Below are positions 29,055-36,444 of a stretch of DNA of 45,622 nt, in pieces. The number at the start of each line of letters is the position of its first letter. The first letter of the stretch is position 1. The notes under the pieces are model-generated. The model saw nothing but the letters and a program-made list of their open reading frames with translations. It did no database searches and was not told the DNA's origin. A program made the translations under genes and the position numbers. Source of the stretch: JAKAGE01 sp035541415 (GTDB taxonomy: Bacteria; Patescibacteriota; Minisyncoccia; UBA6257; 2-01-FULL-56-20); contig DATKNI010000005.1 in the NCBI GenBank assembly GCA_035541415.1, positions 1-45,622 on the forward strand, read 5' to 3'.

Positions 29055-30284
29055 TTAGCCAGTCCAATAAAATGCCATGATACTGAAGTCGCGGAGCGTG
29101 ATCGTCGCCGCGCCGTCAAACCGGTATTTTGCCGGCGGATTCGGACGATGATACCAATACGCCAGGATGGAAAAATCCGTAAGATTGATGCTGCAGTCGT
29201 CGTTGATATCAATATTCATGCCGCAGACGCTGACCGGCTGGGGTTTTACTACGCTCGTGTCGCCCACCGTGAATGCCTGGGTGATGCTATACGTGGATAT
29301 CGCGCCGTCGTTCTTGGATTCTGATTGGGCCGTATGATCGCCATAATCAAGAGCCGCCGTATTGAACTCATACAGATAGGCGCCGCTCGCAGTGGACGTG
29401 GTCGTGATGAACACCGGTTGCGGGGAGTCCACGCGGATCGAAACGTCGGTGTTTGGGAATGTTTCCCCGAACATGACAAGGGTGTCCCCTTTTCTCACCT
29501 GCACTTTATCGAGGCTGAGCGTCGGCGAGAAAAAAATGCCGCTCACATTCGTCGTCTGCCCGGATGTGATGTACGCCGGGAATGTGAACGGGTTTGAGCG
29601 ATTGCCGTTGCTGTCGGTTGCATATAAATAGAAGAAATAGTTGCCCGGCGTTATGCCGGAAAGCGAAATCGAGAATATGCCGTCCGGCCCGGCGACGGAT
29701 TTTGAAACCAGCTGGCCGTCTTTGAGCAGGGTGATTGAGCTCAAGGGGTAGGCGTAGCCGCTCACATTCACAACGGTCGACGGCGGCGCAAAATACCCCC
29801 CGCCGCCACCACCGCCTCCGCCGCCGCCGCCACCACTGCCGCCCGTACCCCCACCGCCTCCGCCGCCGCCATTATCCTGTGACTGCGTCGTAACGCTCGC
29901 CGTTCCGCTGTATGCAGAAAAAATTCCGCCCGCGAACGCGCGCACGCGATAGACATAGGTTGTCGCCGGCGCAACACTCGTATCGACGTAACTTACGATG
30001 CCGGTCGTCGTGGTGGCGATCGCGGCAAACGTTCCTCCCGTGCCGGTTTTCCGTTCAATGCTAAAACCGTCTTCCGTCCCGCCGGAATTACTCGTCCACG
30101 TGAGCGTCACCTGGCCGGGCGCGTCGGGAATCGCCGTGAGATCGGAAGGCGCGTCGGGAGATACGACTACGGTGAGCGACGTCTGCACGTTCGCGCCATC
30201 GGCGATCCCAAAAAAGCCGATCGCAAGGAACGATGCGAGAATGGCAAAACCAGCGAGACTGTACCGATAGAAACCATTTTTCAT
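29055..30284 (-). CDS. FN3 protein with poly-glycine linker and C-terminal dockerin-like domain
   Basis: The 409-aa secreted protein has a signal peptide (about 1-30), one fibronectin type III domain (SDLTAIPDAPGQVTLTW to YVYRVRAF) and a glycine linker of about 25 residues (near 138-163). Two carboxypeptidase-regulatory/Ig-like domains follow, then a C-terminal dockerin-like pair. The first dockerin repeat DINDDCSINLTDFSILAYWY has a full calcium loop (D1, N3, D5, D12). The second, RFDGAATITLRDFSIMAFYW, keeps the helix but lacks most calcium ligands. It should bind a cohesin, two of which are encoded immediately downstream. Confidence 0.78.
   Translation of the reverse strand: MKNGFYRYSLAGFAILASFLAIGFFGIADGANVQTSLTVVVSPDAPSDLTAIPDAPGQVTLTWTSNSGGTEDGFSIERKTGTGGTFAAIATTTTGIVSYVDTSVAPATTYVYRVRAFAGGIFSAYSGTASVTTQSQDNGGGGGGGGTGGSGGGGGGGGGGGGGYFAPPSTVVNVSGYAYPLSSITLLKDGQLVSKSVAGPDGIFSISLSGITPGNYFFYLYATDSNGNRSNPFTFPAYITSGQTTNVSGIFFSPTLSLDKVQVRKGDTLVMFGETFPNTDVSIRVDSPQPVFITTTSTASGAYLYEFNTAALDYGDHTAQSESKNDGAISTYSITQAFTVGDTSVVKPQPVSVCGMNIDINDDCSINLTDFSILAYWYHRPNPPAKYRFDGAATITLRDFSIMAFYWTG
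29800..29872 (-). repeat. GGN-repeat encoding the poly-glycine linker
   Basis: Imperfect GGN triplet repeats (ccg/ccc/cca on the plus strand) encode the glycine linker of the FN3-dockerin protein. Confidence 0.8.
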
Positions 30285-30293
30285 GGAGCGCCG

Positions 30294-31193
30294 TTATCGC
30301 GCCGCCGAACGACGAATGCGTATTACGATCGCGATAACAATGCCGACGAGGAGCACGAGAGCGATGAGCAGCCAGATCCACTCTTTGGCAACATACCGGA
30401 TGAAGCGCGACCACCAATCGGACCGCAAGACATTAAAAACGGTTTTTTGGCTCGCGACGGCCTGATGGTTCTTGTAGAACGTCACAAAGCCCCAATATTG
30501 GCCGACGCCCATGTAGAAATCGATTGGGAATTCGAGCTCGTAATCCTTGACGCTGAACGCCGGCGTCGTCGGGAAGCCATCATTCTTTTGAACGTACGCC
30601 AGACGGACCGTGTCGTATTGGTCGTACAATTCGAACACCGCGGAATCAAAGGATTCGGGAACATTGCCGTCGTTTTCAAACTTTACGTCAACGAGCGGAT
30701 TTTCTCCTTCGTAAATATCCGGGAACGTCATTCGCTGGACGACGTAATTTTCGTACACGTTATTGCCAATCGTGAGATTGATTTCCACCTGGGCTCCGAG
30801 GGCGATTGTCACTTGGCCCGCTGATGCCGGCGCCGTGTTGAACGTGAGCGAACCGTGATAAATGCCGAGCCCCGCATCTTTCGGCACGGAAACGCTTATT
30901 GTCACCGGAAACTGGTGCATGCCGGCGGGAATCGTGAATGAAGATCCTTGGTCAAACGAAACCCAGTTCTTTATGGGATCGGCGAGCTGGAGGCTAGCTT
31001 GGATTTTGACGTCCTGGTCCGCATTGTCGCGCACCAAATAAATGGTCTGCGTGAATGTCGATCCGGGAACGAGATGGTCGGCGTTCACAAACGGCGGCGA
31101 AACGCCGAATGCCGCATGCGTTATCGCTGCGGGCATGAAAAAAAACACCGCCACAAACGCGATCGAAACTGCAATGAAAGAAATCGGCCGCAT
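30294..31193 (-). CDS. Membrane-anchored Ig-like protein resembling WxL-interacting (DUF916-like) proteins
   Basis: The 299-aa protein has a signal peptide ending ITHAAFGVSPP and two beta-sandwich regions. The first, about 30-140, includes GSTFTQTIYLVRDNADQDVK and SVPKDAGLGIYHGSLTF; the second spans about 145-255. A membrane helix (LLIALVLLVGIVIAIVI) and basic tail RIRRSAAR follow. This layout of two Ig-like domains, membrane helix and basic tail matches DUF916/WxL-interacting proteins of Gram-positives, though sequence similarity is only suggestive. It lies between the dockerin gene and secreted proteins whose C-terminal domain could be its partner. Confidence 0.6.
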   Translation of the reverse strand: MRPISFIAVSIAFVAVFFFMPAAITHAAFGVSPPFVNADHLVPGSTFTQTIYLVRDNADQDVKIQASLQLADPIKNWVSFDQGSSFTIPAGMHQFPVTISVSVPKDAGLGIYHGSLTFNTAPASAGQVTIALGAQVEINLTIGNNVYENYVVQRMTFPDIYEGENPLVDVKFENDGNVPESFDSAVFELYDQYDTVRLAYVQKNDGFPTTPAFSVKDYELEFPIDFYMGVGQYWGFVTFYKNHQAVASQKTVFNVLRSDWWSRFIRYVAKEWIWLLIALVLLVGIVIAIVIRIRRSAAR

Positions 31194-31244
31194 GGGGTTG
31201 ATACGTTTATTGTATCACAAAGGCGTCATGCGCCAGCTTCAGGA

Positions 31245-32180
31245 TTACTGGAAGAGCGCCTGGAAAACGTTGGTGCCGGTGTAGGTTCCCGTTGGCTGGT
31301 TGTTTGGCACCGCAACGCCCCAGAACGTTGCCTGGGCCACATTCGTCGTGGAAGTCGGGCCGACAAGCTTGAAGCCGCCGACGGTAACGGGCGATCCCGT
31401 GAGGGCCGTGCTTGTTCCCGGATAAGTGAACGTTGAAGTTGAGTATCCCTGGCTGCTCGTGGGGATCGTATTCGCGCCCGACGTGAGCGTCTGCAGCGCA
31501 GAGAGCTGGAGGGACGTCGTGCAGTTGCCGGCATTGGTTGACGTCACCACCTGGTCGGTTGCGCCGCTATTTGAATTTGCGGAAAGCGTTCCGTAATTGA
31601 TGGTTGACGTCGTCACATTGAGCGCAAGAAGCGTGTTCAACTCCTCGTGCGGATTGGCGTCGGCGCTGCCGGTCGTATTGTCAGGCGTCCGGAAAATGAC
31701 CGTCGCATCCCAGTCGTCGCTCGAGGCGGTGGATGACACATCGGTTCCTTGTGCAAAATATTGCACCGCAAACGTGGTGGTTGTATTTTGCGATCCGCTC
31801 GAGCATGAGCTCGAAGCGGTGAAAGCCGTTGCAACGTAGCAATTCAGGGTATTGGGGCTCGAGAGGCACGTAGACGACGTGACGCCGGACCGGAACAAAA
31901 GCACCGTGGTCGTTCCCGTCGTGATTTCCGAACAGCCATTGGCATCGCTGATCGTGGCGTTCACATCCACGTTTGTCGTGGTATTCGGGTTCAAGACGAT
32001 CGCCGCAGAGTGGTTGAGCGTCACCGCCGAAACCGCAGGAGCGGCAATGCCAACGATCACTTGGCTCGTGACGTTCGTTGACGTGGCGCCCAAAATCGTC
32101 TGGCTGACGAAAAACGTTCCGATCATAACCGTCGACACTATCACATAAACAGCCGTCGCAAGCCGTGCGTCGTTTTTCAT
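31245..32180 (-). CDS. Secreted surface protein with the shared C-terminal domain
   Basis: The start is taken at 32180 (MKNDARLATAVYV, 311 aa), since an extended -10 (TGCTATAAT) lies 7 nt before it. After an N-terminal signal helix come a beta domain (SAAIVLNPNTTTNVDVNATI, then DANGCSEITTGTTTVLLFRS) and a Cys-containing segment. The C-terminal domain ends FWGVAVPNNQPTGTYTGTNV. Both domains recur in the next gene and in the kelch protein, so this is the smallest member of a family. It is Thr/Ser-rich, and its function is unknown. Confidence 0.75.
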   Translation of the reverse strand: MKNDARLATAVYVIVSTVMIGTFFVSQTILGATSTNVTSQVIVGIAAPAVSAVTLNHSAAIVLNPNTTTNVDVNATISDANGCSEITTGTTTVLLFRSGVTSSTCLSSPNTLNCYVATAFTASSSCSSGSQNTTTTFAVQYFAQGTDVSSTASSDDWDATVIFRTPDNTTGSADANPHEELNTLLALNVTTSTINYGTLSANSNSGATDQVVTSTNAGNCTTSLQLSALQTLTSGANTIPTSSQGYSTSTFTYPGTSTALTGSPVTVGGFKLVGPTSTTNVAQATFWGVAVPNNQPTGTYTGTNVFQALFQ

Positions 32181-32187
32181 TACTATC

Positions 32188-32196
32188 ATTATAGCA
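32188..32196 (-). promoter_or_regulatory. Extended -10 promoter of the small surface-protein gene
   Basis: TGCTATAAT on the minus strand, 7 nt before the ATG at 32180. The alternative upstream ATG overlaps the -10 element and is unlikely to be used. Confidence 0.55.
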
Positions 32197-32255
32197 ACTG
32201 CGGAAGACAGAAAGTGTGGATAACTCCCCTTTATGAAATCTTTAGGAATCCTTTT

Positions 32256-34124
32256 TTATTGGCTAAATATCGACGTAAACGTGACCGTGCCGCTGTAGGT
32301 TCCCGTCGGCAATTGGTTTGGCACGGCAAGACCCCAGAAGATCGAGCTTGAGGCGCCCGCGGTTGACGTTGGCGCGGAAAGGAGGAAGCCAGACACCGTC
32401 GTCGGGCTGCTATTTACGACCTGTTCCGAGCCGCCGAAGGTGAAACTTGTCGTCGCGTAGTGCTGCGAGCTCGTCGTTATGACATTCGCCCCTTTTACGA
32501 GCGCAGTGCCCGAAATCTGGAGCGTCGTTGAGGCGTTCCCCGCGTCTTGGACGGTGGTTGTCCTGTTGAGCGATCCGGTATTTGCGTTCGCATTCACCGT
32601 GCCGTAGTTGATGGTGGATGTCGTAACATTGATGGCAAGGAGGGTGTTCAGTTCCTGCCCGGTTGCGTCCTGGGTGTTGGTCGCCGCGGATGAATCGCGG
32701 AAGTTCACCGTAGCGATCCAATTCTGCGAAGCGAACGACGACGAAGCGTCGGTGGCGTCGGCGAAATAATAAACGCCGAATGTCGCCGTTGCGTTCATGC
32801 TGTTTGATGAACAGGTGCTGGTTGCCGCGAAAGCGTTCGCAACATAGCAATTGCGATTATTCGGCGCTCCGAGGCACGTGGACGATGAAACTCCTGAACG
32901 ATAGAGCAAGACGGTTGTCGTACCGGCGGTGATTGCCGAGCACCCGTTGGTATCCGTGATGGTGGTTGAAATGCTCACGCTCGTCGTCGCGTTCGGCGTA
33001 AGCACGATGCTTGATGCCCCGTTGAGCGTTGTGTTTGAAACCGTCACGGCGGATGCTGTCGAGGGGCGCCACGTCGTCACCACATCGCACACGCTGCAGC
33101 CAAAACTCAAACTGCCGGCAACCGTGCCCGATGCCGTTCCGGAAAATACGCCGGTGCTGCTGTTGATGGTCACGCCGGAAAAATTAATCCAGCCGACGTT
33201 CTGCCCCCACGCATAGCCCTGCAAATTGCCGAGGCCGTCGTTTGCCACGCCGCTTCCTGACGGCGCCAAATTGATCCAGCCGAAATTCTGGCTCCAGGCG
33301 TAGCCGGTAAGCTTACTCGAACTCACCACCATCGGCGCATTCGCCGTTGCAAAATTCACCCAGCTCATTTTATTACCCCAGGCAAAACCAACCGCCGGAG
33401 CAAGCGATTTTTCTTTGAATGCGGCGAGGGTCGCCGTCCAATCGTCGCCGCTTGCGGCCCCGGTCGAGGTGGCGACATACGCCGCAGTGCTCGTGACTTC
33501 CATGTATTCCAGAATGCTGCTTTCGGCGTCCGCGGTATTAATCGTGCCCACCGCTTTTGTATAGCTCCCGCCTTTCCCGTTGCCGCCAGCCGTAAGATTA
33601 TTCGATCCAACCGTGTCGTAAAAAGCTCCGATAAGCAGATCGTTTGCGTTGGTCGTCGTCGCAGCAGCTCCGGTGTTCATCACCGGGAAAGCAGTGCCGC
33701 TCGTGGCCTGCGTCTCATCGGCGGCGGCTGAAATCCATCCGTTCGTTGCGGAAAACTCAGCAATATCCATATCAAAACCAGCACCGCCGCACGTGCTCGA
33801 AACGTGCACCGTATCGGCGCCGCCTTTTGCGATAGCAGCCCACAGCGTCGACGTCCCTGTTCCGGCAATGCTGATGCCGCTCGTCGCGGAAACCCACGTG
33901 TTGCCGCCCGTATCGGAAATGGTAAGCGTGTTGGCTTGGCAATAGGCCCCCGCATACGCAATGAGCAAATTATTTGCCGTCGTACTCGAGCCGAACGCGG
34001 CCGTGAGCGATGTGCTCGTTGTGAATGTGCTGGTTGCCTGGACTAAGGTGACCGACGCATGCGCAGCCGGCCCAAGACTCAAGAAATATAGAACGAAAAA
34101 AATGGGAATGAGATATCGTTTCAT
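32256..34124 (-). CDS. Large secreted surface protein with GYAW/GWINF repeats and the shared C-terminal domain
   Basis: The 622-aa protein has a signal peptide ending AAHAS and an N-terminal beta domain (about 24-245) that is also present in the kelch protein. Repeats of the CPR type follow (VGFAWGNKMSWVNF, GYAWSQNFGWINL, GYAWGQNVGWINF; about 250-325). Next come the SSIVLTPNATTSVSISTTI domain and the C-terminal domain ending FWGLAVPNQLPTGTYSGTVT. Such repeats are frequent in Parcubacteria surface proteins, but their ligand is unknown. AAGGAA precedes the ATG, and TACAAT lies further upstream. Confidence 0.8.
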   Translation of the reverse strand: MKRYLIPIFFVLYFLSLGPAAHASVTLVQATSTFTTSTSLTAAFGSSTTANNLLIAYAGAYCQANTLTISDTGGNTWVSATSGISIAGTGTSTLWAAIAKGGADTVHVSSTCGGAGFDMDIAEFSATNGWISAAADETQATSGTAFPVMNTGAAATTTNANDLLIGAFYDTVGSNNLTAGGNGKGGSYTKAVGTINTADAESSILEYMEVTSTAAYVATSTGAASGDDWTATLAAFKEKSLAPAVGFAWGNKMSWVNFATANAPMVVSSSKLTGYAWSQNFGWINLAPSGSGVANDGLGNLQGYAWGQNVGWINFSGVTINSSTGVFSGTASGTVAGSLSFGCSVCDVVTTWRPSTASAVTVSNTTLNGASSIVLTPNATTSVSISTTITDTNGCSAITAGTTTVLLYRSGVSSSTCLGAPNNRNCYVANAFAATSTCSSNSMNATATFGVYYFADATDASSSFASQNWIATVNFRDSSAATNTQDATGQELNTLLAINVTTSTINYGTVNANANTGSLNRTTTVQDAGNASTTLQISGTALVKGANVITTSSQHYATTSFTFGGSEQVVNSSPTTVSGFLLSAPTSTAGASSSIFWGLAVPNQLPTGTYSGTVTFTSIFSQ

Positions 34125-34166
34125 CTCTTTCCTTCCATTGTACCAATACTCGTCCCCTCTTCTATA

Positions 34167-36422
34167 TTATTTCCGCACCGGAGGCTTGGCGGATCCCCGC
34201 GATGCCGAGCTCGTCGCCGTAGACGTAGCAGCCGTTTCGGGCGCCGTTCCCGACGCCTGCAGATTTTGAATAGCTTGTTCGATGTCCTGGTTCCCGGGGC
34301 TGAACCGCAAGGCAAGTTCGAACTGGGCGCGGGCCTGATCGAGTTCGCCTTTTGCGGCGTGGACGACGCCTAAATAGTAATAGGCATTCGCATAATTCGG
34401 CTCGAGGATTGCGGCAACCTGGAACTCTTCCTGTGCGGCGTCGAGATTGCCGTTTTGATAATAGAGATAGCCGAGTTCAAACGCGACGCCGGGGTCGAGT
34501 GGATTCTGTTCTTTGAGCTCCTGCACTTTTTGGATTGCTTCGCCGATGTTGCCTTGATTGAGATATAGTCCGACGAGCATCACGCGAGGGTCGGCGTAAT
34601 CGTCTTTGAGGTCGATGGCTTTTTGAAGAAACGATTCCGCCGTATTCCAGTCTGCTTTTTGCTGATCGGTCGATGACGCCGGCAGAAGACCGGCCGCTTC
34701 GATGTACGTCCGGGCGATGGCAACGTCCCACGACGGATTCACCGGATCGAGCGATGCGGCGTGGAGATAACTTTGCAAAGCGGAGACGTCGGCGCCCGAG
34801 AGAACCGGCATCACGGCTTCATACACGGCGCCGAGATTTCCCCAGTTTGCAGGATCGCGCGGATTCTGCCGCGCGGCATTCGCTGCCGCCTGCAGGGCGT
34901 TTGCGACGACGATCGGCACCTCAGCGGAAGCCGTGGGCATATTTTGCGTCGCGAGCAGCTTTGCCTCGTTCACCAAAATATTCGATGCCGTCCGGTAATA
35001 TGCGTCCTGCGGATCAAGATTGATTGCCCTCTTCACCTTGTCGAACGCGGCGGCGGAATCGTTCTTTGCGAGCGCTGCCTGCGCTTGGCGGAAAATGGCC
35101 GCCGCGGCATATTTCTCGCCGAGGAAAAATGTCCCGGCAAACACGATTGCGGCGCACGCGACCATCACGAGCGACATGCCCACCGACCGCCAGCCGGCCC
35201 AGTCGGCGAACCGGAACGTACCGCGGGAACGCGCCGCGGCGAGAAGGCCAAGCAGGATGAAAAGCACGATAAATCCGGAAAAAAATCCAGGATAGAAAAA
35301 GAGCGAGACGGCCAAAAAGGCTGAGACCGAAACGCCGACGGCGCGGGTGGTGTCCATATGTTCGATCGAAAATAGCGGCAGAACGACAAGGATCACAAGC
35401 CACAAGAAAAGAAGGATCGCCGCGATGCCGCCGGTCGCAAGGAGCGTGACCGCAAAATCATGCCCCTGCCCGAACGACGCAGACCAGGCATCCGTCATGT
35501 TCACGCTCGTCGGTTTGAACGCGGCGAAGTCGAGATTATAGGTGGCAGGCCCCGTGCCGAATGCGACCGATCCGCCAAGCAACGTCCCCTTTGCCGCCGA
35601 TATGCTTGCGGCAAAATCCGGGCGCGGCGTATCTTTGCGATGCGTGAGCCCCGAAATATGCGGACTCACGAGCGCAAAGAAAAGTGCAACAAGAATAACC
35701 GCGAATGCATACTGGAAATGCGCCCGCGGCCCGAATCGCAGGGCGGCGACGAGCATCACAAATCCAGCGAGAACCAGCCAGAGCGGCGCATCATTCACGA
35801 GCGCGAGCACGCCGAGAGCGGCAATGGTTGCAGCAAAAAAATAAAGCGCATGCCGCTTTGATAGCGTCCCCGATTTCATGGCAGCAAGGGCGACGACGAC
35901 GGAACCCGCAAGAATCCCCCATGCTGTCGCCCCGCCCAGCGGATCCGTGAACGTCATGAGCGCCACGGCAACGGCAAAACCAGCGCCGGCCGCCGTCATC
36001 ACCATGGCGAGATCCTGTTCCCGGAAGAAATAGAAGAAAAGGAAAAATACAAAAGCGTACACGATAATGCTCGCGAATGAATCCGGGGCGGAAAGGCCGC
36101 CCCAAAAACTTTGGTCGGGAGCGATGGAAACCCACGCGCTTATCGCTTCCGCGATAACGAATAGACCGAAAACTGCGGCGAGGAGCGATTTGGGATAATC
36201 AAACTGGCGCTCTTCGAGGACGCATCCCAAAAAACAAATAAAAGCGACCGCCGTGAGCACGGCAATTGCCGCAAACTTATTGATCCCAACCGGATCGTCC
36301 GTGATCGGGAGAAAAAAGAAAGGCGTGATAAACGCGAGGACAAAGAGCAGCCACCGGCCGACTTTCCGGAATACATGGGCCCGCCGCGGCGGCGGAGCGG
36401 GAACGGCTGCGAATTCGCTCAT
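34167..36422 (-). CDS. Wzy/O-antigen-ligase-like membrane protein with TPR domain
   Basis: The 751-aa protein has about 12 membrane helices in residues 20-440, in the pattern of the O-antigen polymerase/ligase (Wzy/WaaL/PglL) superfamily, with a large loop around 270-320. A soluble part with tetratricopeptide repeats follows (about 440-730, for example PGVAFELGYLYYQNGNLDAA and ANAYYYLGVVHAAKGELDQA). A low-complexity tail ends it. It may polymerise or attach glycans to surface proteins encoded alongside. A possible TATGAT lies 9 nt before the ATG. The catalytic role is inferred from topology. Confidence 0.78.
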   Translation of the reverse strand: MSEFAAVPAPPPRRAHVFRKVGRWLLFVLAFITPFFFLPITDDPVGINKFAAIAVLTAVAFICFLGCVLEERQFDYPKSLLAAVFGLFVIAEAISAWVSIAPDQSFWGGLSAPDSFASIIVYAFVFFLFFYFFREQDLAMVMTAAGAGFAVAVALMTFTDPLGGATAWGILAGSVVVALAAMKSGTLSKRHALYFFAATIAALGVLALVNDAPLWLVLAGFVMLVAALRFGPRAHFQYAFAVILVALFFALVSPHISGLTHRKDTPRPDFAASISAAKGTLLGGSVAFGTGPATYNLDFAAFKPTSVNMTDAWSASFGQGHDFAVTLLATGGIAAILLFLWLVILVVLPLFSIEHMDTTRAVGVSVSAFLAVSLFFYPGFFSGFIVLFILLGLLAAARSRGTFRFADWAGWRSVGMSLVMVACAAIVFAGTFFLGEKYAAAAIFRQAQAALAKNDSAAAFDKVKRAINLDPQDAYYRTASNILVNEAKLLATQNMPTASAEVPIVVANALQAAANAARQNPRDPANWGNLGAVYEAVMPVLSGADVSALQSYLHAASLDPVNPSWDVAIARTYIEAAGLLPASSTDQQKADWNTAESFLQKAIDLKDDYADPRVMLVGLYLNQGNIGEAIQKVQELKEQNPLDPGVAFELGYLYYQNGNLDAAQEEFQVAAILEPNYANAYYYLGVVHAAKGELDQARAQFELALRFSPGNQDIEQAIQNLQASGTAPETAATSTATSSASRGSAKPPVRK

Positions 36423-36444
36423 AGTAGCTTTATCATATCACGCC

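Noticed and set aside
26694..30284. A true cellulosome
   Set aside because: No glycoside hydrolase or carbohydrate-binding module is encoded nearby; only the cohesin and dockerin principle is present.
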